64,000 nt of DNA from Panaeolus papilionaceus (taxonomy: Eukaryota > Basidiomycota > Agaricomycetes > Agaricales), in assembly GCA_015501605.1 (NCBI GenBank), contig JADNRZ010000041.1, forward strand, positions 62,001 to 126,000. The letters are read 5' to 3'. The translations under genes and the position numbers were made by a program. Under the pieces are notes generated by a model that worked only from the letters and a program-made list of their open reading frames with translations, was not told where the DNA came from and ran no database searches. Numbering within the stretch: position 1 is the stretch's first letter; every line of letters starts with the position of its first letter. Positions 11,198 through 21,602 of this stretch are shown one piece after another.

Positions 11198-11205
11198 CTT
11201 TATAT
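11198..11205 (-). promoter_or_regulatory. TATA element of paralog A
   Basis: ATATAAAG on the minus strand lies about 40 nt upstream of the ATG at 11159. A matching ATATAAAAA stands at the same distance ahead of paralog B, within otherwise diverged 5' sequence. Confidence 0.6.
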
Positions 11206-11556
11206 GGCCCGTAGACGCTTCGGTTACCCATTAGGACAATTAACGTAGATGGAAATCATTCGTGCCAAAATATTTGGTATGCTAACAATGACACTTGAAT
11301 TGAGAGCCGAGGGTTTAACAATGGCAACAATGAGAGACAGCATGCCAGTGTCACAAATACCACGTTGTTTGTACGCAGAGAGTCGCAAACAATGGCGTCG
11401 ACAGGGTCAGGACCCTTTTTAATGCCAGCAGTTATGATATTGAATCCGAGACCTCGAAAAGTAATACCCGGAGCGTCAACACAGCCACAAAATAGGATTG
11501 AATTTGATGTCAGTAGAAAGGTACATGCGAAAACTATAATACAGGAGGGATGCCTG

Positions 11557-13089
11557 TTAAACAAAGAAACATTGTATTTTTGTGCGAAAAGGGATCGAGG
11601 TATCTTGGAGAGGGGCAACATACGGATCGATAAAGTTGTCGTGCATCCAGTGGTCTGGCCCGAGTTCTTCACCTTCTTCCTCATCGTATCCATAAAAGTC
11701 GTATGTGATGTCCACCATTGCCAGAGAAGGGAAGTCTGTTTTGGGGTTGGAGGACAAGCAATCAGCGAGGGATGCTAAATGTGTGAAGGACGGTGGAACA
11801 GCTGGAGGAAGGGTTTGATGATGGTCCAGGTTCACCAAGATTAGGAGCTCCTCAAGGCAGTTTTGTCCCTTGATGGCTTCCAGACACTCGTTGAGGGAGC
11901 CAACGTGGCGTTCGTTGAAAACCCGGTCGAATTGCAGTGTGAGATTGATTGAGCGGAGCGTGGATGAAGAATGCTGTATGACTGATCGCAACGGGACGTC
12001 GTGAGGAACATCGTCATGTACTGCAAACAAAGGCGTTAGAATCTTGGACAAGCAAAGGAAGGTCGGCTCACTTTGCATCGTCAAACGGTGAAGCGATCGA
12101 ATTCTCTGAAAGACATCTGTTGCTTCCCTTGTTCTTTGAGAGGAGCCTCCGATCGCCAACTGCATCTCTTTCAGAGAGACAAAGGGAGATGGGGGATCTC
12201 GTGCGCTCGCGCCACGGGACAGTTGAACCAGGTGGTCAATGTTTGCAACAAAAATCTTCTCAAGGTTGTCCAATGGATGCGATGATCGTGCAAAGAGAGC
12301 ACTGGCCGGCTCATCTGTCTGGTCGTGACATATATCGATGGAGCGAAGCTTTTGGCAGAAGGTAAGAAAGTTCAAAGGAAAGGGTTTCGTATCCAGGTTG
12401 ATCAAGGACATTTGGGTCAGGCTGGAGCCAAAGGTGTCCGTTAAAGATTGGCCTGGGGGTGTGAGTTGGCCCTCGAGCAAGCAAAAGTTGAACTCCATGC
12501 CTTGAACGGTCCACAGAGGTTGGAGCGAGCTGGTTGAGACTTTAACTCCAATCAGGCGGAGAGATTTGAGCCTTGTCCACAGAGCAGCCTCTCTGAGGAT
12601 GGTGTCTGTGTACTGAAAGCACACAGGGTTGTCGCAGGCAGGTGGGGAAACATGTTCGAAGCCAGCGCACGGGGTCCCGTTATGAATGATTGTGAGAGAT
12701 TGAATGTTTGGGAGAAGCTCCGACAGCGACCATGTGAAAAAGGAGTGGGTTGGCGGCTATGTACGTTTCGTAAGTGCGGAGGAATGGTTGAAACATGGGC
12801 GGCTCACAAGCTTCCCAGGTGAACCGTCAAGGTAGATCTTGATGTGCTTGATGTATGGTCTGATGGCAACGTGCTCGAGAGCCATAACACCGTGGTACAT
12901 CCAGCGGTGCATGTGCTTGCCAAATGGTCCAAAGTCAATGCTTCGAAAGAGGTGTGACCGAAGAAGAGATAGAAATCGGCTGCCAAAAGAGTGACTCCAC
13001 TCTTTAATGGTGGCCACATTACGGCTCTTGTGGAGATGCAAGTCGAATATTTCGGTGAGGATTTCCATGGGAAAGCGGGGTGAAGACAT
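11557..13089 (-). CDS. F-box/LRR-like protein, tandem paralog B
   Basis: Three exons (13089..12808, 12756..12072, 12020..11557) give 476 aa, with two 51-bp introns at the same positions and phases as in paralog A. It begins MSSPRFPMEILTEIFDLHLH and has the same leucine-rich body, including LSELLPNIQSLTI, FVSLKEMQLAI, STLRSINLTLQF and GYDEEEGEE. Both introns are multiples of three and the second has no stop, so a naive reading gives a longer single frame. The first intron contains the stop that would otherwise end exon 1. Paralog A lies downstream on the same strand, and part of the upstream region is also duplicated (11240-11400 resembles 13145-13300). The function is inferred from the family: target recognition for ubiquitylation. 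Confidence 0.8.
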
Positions 13090-13126
13090 CGTATTGTTTT
13101 GCAAGGCTCAGACTCAGAGAGATGGA

Positions 13127-13135
13127 TTTTTATAT
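13127..13135 (-). promoter_or_regulatory. TATA element of paralog B
   Basis: ATATAAAAA on the minus strand lies about 40 nt upstream of the ATG at 13089. It is conserved in position with paralog A. Confidence 0.6.
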
Positions 13136-13140
13136 CGCCC

Positions 13141-15256
13141 AAGGATGTGTTGAACGTCAATGGAAATTATTCATGCCAAAACATTTGGTACTCTAACAAT
13201 GTCGTGCAAATCGCAGGGACACAACATACCCCAATGTGTAAAATGACAATGTTCAGCACATTGTTTGTACGCAGATAGTCGCAAACAAGGCACGCTGGAG
13301 GCTTTAATGTCGAAATGATGTTGTGAAGCTTGCTATAAGGATAGACATGAACAACTGAGTTTTCTCGTGAATGAGGGCCTTCATATACTTGATTACGAAT
13401 ACGATATGTAAATAGGATTGAAGTTGAATAGTATTAATTGTGTTCCAAGTGCTGAGGTATGGCTGAACGTGTGAATTCCCACGCAAGAGTTCAGTCTCGG
13501 TGTGGAATAGATAGTTGAGCCGTTCGTGTAAATACATAAATTAAAATTCTTGAATTCTACTATTCTCTTCTCCTTATTTCCTTCAGCCCAAGCCCACGCA
13601 AGCGCGAACACAACACGCGCTCACTAATCGCGTTGCGCGTTCAACCGTGCATCAACGCATCAAACTCCACCTTCCTAATCCAGCCTCGTTCTCCTACCTT
13701 CCACCTCCCTCACGGCGCGCCAACACAGAAGAACTCAAACGGCCACGAATAAGAGCTTCATAACGGAATACCGACGGGTATAAGGGTTAAGGGTCAGCAT
13801 TTCAATTTAATTTCTATTTTTACTCCCACATGTCCCTCTACCATCGCGCTTGGAGACTCCCCGTTCCTTATAGGGGAACAACTCCTTCGAAACACCTGCT
13901 CTTGTTAGTTGTCACACCCTTCCGTCTCCATTTCACTCTCTACAACTCCAACACTCTCATCCGTCCCTCCCTCTCGCGCTCCACTCCTGCAGTAACAGGT
14001 GGAGTGAACAATATGTGAACAAATAAAATAAAAGTTCCCTAGCAAGGGAATGTGCAATGTGCGATGTGTGAAGAGGTGGGCTCAGTGTGCTCGGCTCAGG
14101 CTCAAAGTCACTCAGATGGTCGCGCAAGAATGTAAGTGGGGCAAAAAGATAAAATATGATTCTGTAGGTGTTTGTACTATAAGTGAGAAAAATAATGAAG
14201 GTGATACCGGACGCGCACGTACTCTGGCGCCACCCAGACTTTGTAAAGTGTAAATATTTGAATTGTAACTAAGCTATGTAATTGTCCATGGTTAAAAGAG
14301 AACAAATGAATGAGTCTCCTCCCATCCTTCGACTCTTCACTGAGTCGAGGTGACCAGGCTCGAGGTGGTGCTCACACTCGCTTTCGTCCTCTGTCTACCA
14401 CTATCCTTACCAAAGGGTGTTTTCCTCTAAGTTTGTTTAATTCGAGATGGAGGCGGACAAACGCACCTTGACCAACATTTAAATGGGTATCCCAGAGGTC
14501 CGGTGTTCCCTAGACGCCAGGTTAACTCGACATTTCATGTTGGCTCCTGAACTTTTTCGGTTCCCCGTCGGCTCCCTTGCTACCTCATTTACCTCCCTCT
14601 CACACCCCTAATTTCCATCAGCTTGTCGATATGTGTCCATTCTCCACTACCAGGACCCATACCAATAGGCAATATAAGGCTTCATAAGCTTCTGCCATCC
14701 TCGGTTTTAGTCATATTCAGCCTCTGTATTTGATTGTATCGCTTCCAGTTGTGCAGCGTCGTCATCGCCAACGTTTCCCTTAGTCTCAGTCGTCCCACAT
14801 CTTGTATATCACTCAGTTTTGTCCCTCAGTGTCACGGTCGCCGTTACTGACCCGAACCCCTCATCATTGTCACCTGCACCCCACAACCTTGCAACCAAGC
14901 GTACTTGTCTTAATTGACTCACCTAGCACCAGCACAATTACCGTTACCATCACCCTCACTCTTCCATCCATCACCGCATTTTGTTTTGATTTTGTTTCCA
15001 TTTGTCATTCCACCATTGAGCGTTCATCGCGGAACGTTGGCGTCTCCGGAACACCGTACAGAGGCTTAAGGTATGTATTCTGGTGGTATTTATCCTTTCG
15101 AAATTGTACTCGCTTTTGACCTGATACTAACCCTTCAGTTCGTTGGCTTTTAAAATAATGTATTGCCTGCTATTTTACGGGGGGAACTGGTTGACCCAGA
15201 ATATATATTGAAAGAAATCAGTACAGAGTCTACAGACTAAACCATAAGATAGGAAT
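13141..15256. other. Gene-poor interval
   Basis: No gene could be supported. The first 160 bp duplicate the upstream region of paralog A. Beyond that only short frames occur (for example 13830-14018 and 14802-15119), with Ser/Thr/Pro-rich low-complexity translations and no motif. A TATAAGG-type sequence near 14673 has no convincing gene behind it. A solo LTR is conceivable, but I found no matching ends. Confidence 0.5.
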
Positions 15257-15595
15257 TCTGCTGGACGCGTCTGGTGGAATCATGCTATGTTACACAGAAT
15301 CGTTGGATTTGCCGAGACGCGTCTGGTAGAATCATCATGTGCGTGACAAAACAGAAGGATTTGCCGAGACGCGTCTGGTAAAATTACCTTACGATGGATG
15401 AAAACAAAGGATTTGCCGAGACGCGTCCAGGAGAATCCTATTTTTCAACAGGAATTCATAAATTCGCTGAGACGCGTCCAGCAGAATCACATTTTTCTAC
15501 TGAAAATCAGTGATTTCCCGAGACGCGTCCAGCAGAATCGCTTTTTTCGATGGAAAACCAGTGATTTCCCGAGACGCGTCTGGGAGAATCACACC
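15257..15595. repeat. 51-52 bp minisatellite, seven units, each with an ACGCGT core
   Basis: Seven tandem units share a core like GAGACGCGTCYRGYAGAATC. The ACGCGT hexamer is found at 15265, 15317, 15369, 15421, 15472, 15523 and 15574, so the spacing is 52, 52, 52, 51, 51 and 51 bp. The 30-bp spacer is also related between neighbours (ttgcc or ttccc before GAGACGCGTC), so whole units were amplified. Units differ by point changes and the outermost are the most diverged. The frame at 15398-15601 is just translation of the repeat. Confidence 0.9.
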
Positions 15596-16302
15596 TTATG
15601 AGAGGCGATATGTCTCGAAAAGGAAATTACTTCCATATAAGGAAATGCCAAGCGAAAAATAGCCGAACCCCTCCGCCGCCCCATAATAAAAGTAGTCGTA
15701 TCGCTCTCATACATCATTCGACTACCATATATGGCAAGCCCGAGTTATTTTAACCCCTAGGCTAAGGTTATGTCCCATTTCCACCTATCCCAAGTGCGCC
15801 TCCAAAGTGCATACATGTAGTCATAAACCACAACATGACATCACCAATTCCATTATTTTAAAATGGATTCACACTTACTTTCAAATTGCGCACACAATGC
15901 ATCTACTTTCATCCAAATCGGGCAACAACTCACCCCTGTACAAAAAACCGCCAAAGGGGTATGCAAAACAGTAAATGGTAGAGCAGGTCCGTCACTTTTC
16001 ATCACTTTCTCACGAAACTTGGTCAGTCTCTCAACTCAATGTGTCCGGACCATATCTCAAATTTTCACACACCCATGTCCATTCTTGCACTTACACTAGT
16101 CTCTCGAACAAATCCATCTTAGACCTACCCTTGCGCAATACTAACCAACATAATGTCATTAGTTAAGGTTCTTACTTATCTTAGTACATGTCTATTAAAT
16201 GTCTACATTTCATTTTGTAGTCAAGTTAATCATACGTGTGATCACTGACTTGACCTTGTCCTCCTGGTGCATCTCCACAACTCATACCCACTTTGGGCAA
16301 CA
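15596..16302. other. Gene-poor interval
   Basis: No gene, RNA or repeat could be supported. Frames at 15863-16099 and 15975-16166 have no recognisable motif. Confidence 0.5.
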
Positions 16303-16716
16303 ACCGCCGAGGTCAGACGTCCCAAACTTGGTGGATCCATTTACCTCATTGATATGAACAACCTCACCAAGTTTCACACGTCTGACCTCGCAGATGCTTG
16401 TGCTACTCCCCTACTACTATCCTCTCCTCCTCCCCCTGCACGACTCGTACCTCCATTGCACAACAACCGCCAAGGTCAGACGTCTGAAACTCGGTGGATC
16501 CATTCACCTAACTGACACGAACAACCTCACCAAGTTTCAGACGTCTGACCTCGCGAACGACTGCTGCAGCCCTCAGAGTGATCGCCTGCCAGGCTCAGCC
16601 ACTCTCAGGGGAGCAGCACGGGAACCGCCGAGGTCAGACGTCCGAAAGTGGGTGGGTTGGAATCGGGCGGACGAGGGCTACGAGATGGCGCCCGAGTCGG
16701 ACGTCTGACCTCTGGA
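16303..16716. repeat. Three tandem foldback palindromes with GACGTC cores
   Basis: Three units (about 16306-16392, 16467-16554, 16625-16714) each consist of two inverted arms around a 30-40 bp centre. The left arm reads GAGGTCAGACGTC followed by YCAAACTYGGTG. The right arm is its reverse complement, CACCAAGTTT..ACGTCTGACCTC. Units 1 and 2 also share the flank acaacaaccgccRAGG and a GGATCCATT centre, so the entire palindrome was duplicated with a period of about 160 bp. Unit 3 is more diverged. Each unit could extrude as a cruciform or derive from a foldback element. Confidence 0.85.
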
Positions 16717-18805
16717 GTGATCATTTGGTGACCGAATGACGGTTCAATAGCTATAGGTCGACGAGGGCTTCAAAACGTGCCTGGCGAGTTTTGGCGACCT
16801 CCGACTTTGTTCATTCATGGCATGAATGAAGGACTAATAGCTATAGGCTCATCAAGCGAGTCTTTCCTAGTATCGTGTTGCACATGCTATACTCGGTGAG
16901 TTGCTTTGCTTTATCACTCAACTCCTACTGATTTTCCACTGAATTCAGCCTATTTCCGTCTTTGACTGGGAGCGAATGAGGCTTATGGGGCCAACACTTC
17001 ATGTAACCATAAATCAAATCACCTGGAAGCAAAGGAGGGGGAAGAATACTTCTCAATATGGTGATGCGCCTTATCCGAGACTCATTATCTCTGTTGGTTC
17101 GCTTCTCCAGCTTTCTGGGGTTGCACAAACTGCAAAGCCTGAAGATGTGATGATAACAATCTGGGCGTCTAGGTGGGAGCTCCCCAGTGGACTTGACTCG
17201 ATCTCTATTTAAATGACGCAACTTCCATCGCTTCCTCTTCTCTTTCTTGACTAAAACACAACTTGATATTGACTCGATTCCTTGTCGTTAATTCAAATGT
17301 AATTGTATCAACTTTTCATTAACCTCATCGTTAACTTTGGACTATTAATTAAAAACTCATTTAAATAAATTTTCTTAACTTGCACATCGTGCATTTGCCC
17401 AACATGCGGTGGGGATAGGAGGCAGCAGACAGGGAGAGAATTAAAATAAATCAATAATTTAAATAATTTACAGATGCGCCGGTGAGCGACGGAGACACGG
17501 AGGTGGAAGGTCAAAGCTCATGGTTAGGTGAGCGTTGACTGAGGAGCGTTGACGGCTCACGTGATGTTACTGTCAATGCTGCGAGGTTGAGATACATGAA
17601 TATTTCTATCGAACTGCATATTTTGTGCTTTGACCCTTGTTATTGGGCGGTCCACACTTTGTGTCAACTGCCTCCTTCTCAAAAATGGATGACTACTATC
17701 TTTGCCACATCTTTATTCAGTGAAGAATAGGTCAGCCCCAAAAATCAACGTTTCATTGGCTTATCATTGCACAGCATACCTTTTAAAGGTTTTCGTCCCT
17801 GAGGAGTATAAATTGGGGCTGGGGCTAGACGGTTTAATAAGTCCTTTCTTCTCCCTCAACTCATGCCCCGCAATGCCCGCTCATTCTGCTCCCTTCCTTT
17901 CTGCTTCTGTACTCCCAGTAATTTACGCGCTGCGAGTATGTTCCATATTCCCTCCAGAGTCTAATCTAACACTACCATTTTTTTTCACTTGTGCTCCACA
18001 CAGACTGCCACATCATCCATTTTTCACTCATGACATTGTGTAGTATCACAGATGTATCACATTATCTCAAATATAATTCTATACTATCACCAATTCTTAA
18101 CAACTATAGTAAAAAGTAAGTGTTACATATCTACACAACGAATAAGACAGGTCCAGCACACAGTCATCCAGAGCCATTACTATCCACCAAAATCATCCAC
18201 TCGCATTCCCGCTGGCATGAAGCCCAAATTTGACTGTCTGCCCCTCTGTCCGTCATAGCAGACACCAGTTTGTTTCTGCAGGACTTCTTCATCCTTGAGA
18301 TATTATGAATACGAGTACACGCAAAGAAGTTGGAGACGGGGGAGTCGTTGGCTGTGATGAGTGCCATAAGCATTTGCCAAATGATGAGGACAGAATGCCG
18401 TGAATGAACGGAGGACATGGCGATGGATGAAGTTAGCGCCTGCGCTTGATTCAACCTAGAACAAGGAGAAGCCAGGTTAATATGCATAGTACGGCTTGAA
18501 ACACGTCGTACACACCTTAAAATTCACCGCTCTTATGTTCTTGTAACACCAACCTCCCATCCACGTTGGTCCCAGAAATTCCTGCCTTGGTTGTTGTGAA
18601 ATGTTGCAATACGAGGGAGAAAAGGTCGCGGGTAGGGGAGCGTGAGGAAACGGTTGTCGAGAGGGGATATATGCCGTGCTTTGGTTTGCTAGGTCATGCG
18701 AATACACAGCGCTAAGCGTTCTTCAATGGCTCTAGCAAAGCACTCCTCCCTGTAATCCTCCTCTTCGTGTCCACCGCAGACTTGAGAAACTACGCAAGTG
18801 TCAAT
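16717..18805. other. Gene-poor interval
   Basis: No gene could be supported. Two copies of aatagctatagg (near 16747 and 16837) sit in a related context after a gaatga motif, which suggests a short local duplication. Frames at 17702-18043 and 18164-18487 carry no recognisable domain. Confidence 0.45.
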
Positions 18806-19577
18806 CTATCCCCTTTTCAACCGCGAAATCATTCCGTCGCTAACCGAATATTGGTCGGCGAGGGACAATGCCTTGTTCATGGTAAGTGGTTGTGGCGACA
18901 GCTGGATGGGATCCGTCGTCGCTGTTCCTCTTGAGGGCGTGATGTCTGGCGACATTGTAAGGGGGAGGTGGAAAGACGAGAAGCGAGTCTGCAAAATCTA
19001 CATAAAATGAACATTTTAGTAAGGAGTCTGATGGGGAAGAGGTATCAAAAGTATACAGCTCGTCATCAGCGCGTTGGATGATGAATAACGCCAAATAAAT
19101 AGCAGAAGCAGGGAGAAAACAGAAGAGGCTGAGGACACTCACCCATAGAAAAGACCAGCGTAGAAAGCGCAATTGAATCGGCCTTGTTCGTCTTGATGAA
19201 ATCTAGGCATACAATAGCAGGATGACTGGCAGAATTTGCCAGACCGAGGACAATACTCAGATACTTGGGCGGCTGGCGGTAAATGTTGCACCGAAATGAC
19301 TACCATAGAGTAGGGATATCTGGAGCAAATTTTCTTTGTGCACGACGCGGAACAAGATAGGCGAACCAGCAGAATTGTGAGCCTGGTGGCTACCAAGGGC
19401 GATGACGATAGCACGCGGATACAAAGGAGCGACGCCAGGATTCAGACCCTTCATAGGACAGATATTTGACTGTGAATTTGGGAAGATATCGTGAATAAGG
19501 ACAAATTTTAAAAAAAAATACAAGTCGAACTTACGGAGAATGGTAACCAGAAAATGAGGACTCATCGCCACCTGCAA
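18806..19577 (-). pseudogene. Possible remnant of multi-exon membrane-protein gene
   Basis: Minus-strand pieces look like the 3' half of a mushroom multi-pass membrane protein: a hydrophobic strip, GLNPGVAPLYPRAIVIALG, then a Ser/Thr-rich tail ending at 18806. Plausible introns exist (a gtaagt to ttcacag intron around 19465-19531, and gtgagt to tgtag at about 19014-19141). However, I could not close one frame through all pieces, and no start or upstream membrane segments were found. It is either a decayed copy or a gene I could not splice correctly. Confidence 0.25.
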
Positions 19578-21602
19578 CCATGTCCTCCGCTGCTAAAAGT
19601 ACCCAAAATTCGGATAAGAAAACACGAGTTATGCAGGAAATGCACTATTTTCGCTCTGGAAAGTAGATTGAGGAAAAACAGAGCCGTATCGGGTGACGAT
19701 GCACGCGAGGAAGATGGTGGAGAGACTGCAACCTTGATGTGCCCAATTCGGACAGGAAATCAGGAGAAACAAACACTGGTCAATAACGCGTCAATATCGT
19801 AGGATGGCGCGTAGCATGCACGCGTCGCGTCCGTGGATGATTATAAAACTTTGAGATAAATTAGGACCACAAGGATGGTTATATATAAAACTATAAATAG
19901 CTGTGTTCATAATCCGTTGGAACCTATTAGCGAGGGTGCTATCAAGATAACAAGAATACGAATTCGCCGTCATTGAATGATCAAAGCTGCAACTGAAGGT
20001 CCAGGACGGCCCATTGGAAACGGTTATGTTAAGCGATGATCTTTAGAGATTGGTGTAGAGTGCGATTTTTAGGAGTATGTGTTGAGGCTGCGTTGCGTCC
20101 TGCTAATTAGGAAGCGACACCATTGCATCACAGCAGAGAACCTTGAGATAGTACTAGGCATTAATACGTGACTCATACATAGATTTATTGTCGAAAAAAT
20201 CATGACCACTGACTCAATGTCGAAACCGAGAGTCGCTACTGAGCTTCTTATGGGCACTTAGTATCCCAGTATTTCTCTGTCGTCGTTAAAACTAATCTGC
20301 TGAGATGGAGTAGGTGAGATTGTACATGATCGAATGAATTAATCGGTGACCTTTTTATAAATTGAGCGTCAGAACTGGAGGTCCTGGACTTACTAGTTTG
20401 ATCCGTGACGCAATCAAAAGGGTTGTATGTCGAAATCCGTAATTGAGTTTGAATCCGCTTAAGAAGAGAACACTGTGGTCGTCAACGTTGAAGAAGGGAT
20501 CGATTGGGAAATGAAAATTCGGTTTATAATCTTTTAACACGGAGTGAGATCAATCCATTGGAAATCAGTCCCACAGTTTGTCACTTCGACGTCTAAAATA
20601 ACTACATCTCGTGAAAAGCAGAGACGAACTTGTGAGGCTAACCTCAAATTATCTTCGATGTATCACCCCCATAATATTATTTATATGCCCGATTTATATC
20701 TATATAAATACAACAGGAATGAAATTCAGATAATTGTCGAGTAAGCAAACGTGGGCAGTGCTAAACTTAAAATTTTGGGTTCTCCAGACCTGATGATGTC
20801 TCAAGCTAAAAATGGATTGAGAGTTTATAATCTCTGGTGGTTGGCCTGAATGGCCATTGCATAGTTCTTGAGGCAGAGAGAAACGAGGGAGGAAGGGAAG
20901 GTGTTTCTCCTGTGAACAATCTTATCAGCGTTCTAAATTGGGATGCCATCATTTGTCGGTTCCCGCCACGCCGTTTCATCTTGTCCTCCTCGTTCATCCT
21001 CCTTTTTGATTTGCCCTAGGTCCCCATCCTGCCGAAACCTCAAAAACGAACACAATTGTACGTGTAAAGGAATATATTGGATTTCTCAATCAGCTAACTC
21101 TGCACTTTCTCTCAAGAATAATGCCACATCATCATTACCACTACACCCAACGACAAAACTGGTCGTCGGCGATTTCAGTCATCTAGTTCTCATGGAATGG
21201 CGAAACCAAGACAGGACGTTTCATCTAATCAGACATGCAGTATGGAAATGCGCAACGAGTCAGAATATGACCATACCGGCGCAGGTGAGTTTGCAACGTG
21301 TTCACCTTCCCTGCATACTCGTTTTAATGACCACAAAGAGTTTTCGCACCGGCAACGCCTCGAGTTATCCTCCTGGCTTTTCATTGATAAAGCTTCTCTC
21401 GTTACGCTGCGCCCTCTTCATCTCTTTGAAAGTGACGACCACGATCTCAAACGACGACTTTTGCGCCCTCCCTGAACATAACACACCGCAGCCATCCAAT
21501 TCCGTTTTTTGAAGTTTATCTATTCACTCGACTCGTCTTCAACCTTCCTCTCATTTCTTATCTATCTCTAGTTCTTGATTCAACTCTTTAACACGGATCA
21601 TC
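19578..21602. other. Gene-poor interval upstream of the WW gene
   Basis: No supportable gene. The longest frame (20943-21512, +) lacks motifs, has irregular composition and ends just before the promoter of the WW gene. The last 100 bp are pyrimidine-rich (ctcgtcttcaaccttcctct), typical of fungal 5' leaders, and lead to the ATG at 21603. Confidence 0.5.

Noticed and set aside
12757..13104. Exon 1 of F-box paralog B ending at its in-frame TAG
   Set aside because: A 51-bp GTGAGC..ATAG intron, conserved in paralog A, removes the stop and continues into the leucine-rich part.
13304..15119. Solo LTR in the gene-poor interval
   Set aside because: A TATA-like site and pyrimidine tracts exist, but no matching TG..CA ends, target duplication or second copy could be seen.
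15257..15595. CRISPR-like array
   Set aside because: Spacers are related to each other and the genome is eukaryotic; it is a minisatellite.
20943..21512. 189-aa open frame on the + strand upstream of the WW gene
   Set aside because: No motif, irregular composition, no splice partners; overlaps the probable 5' region of the WW gene.
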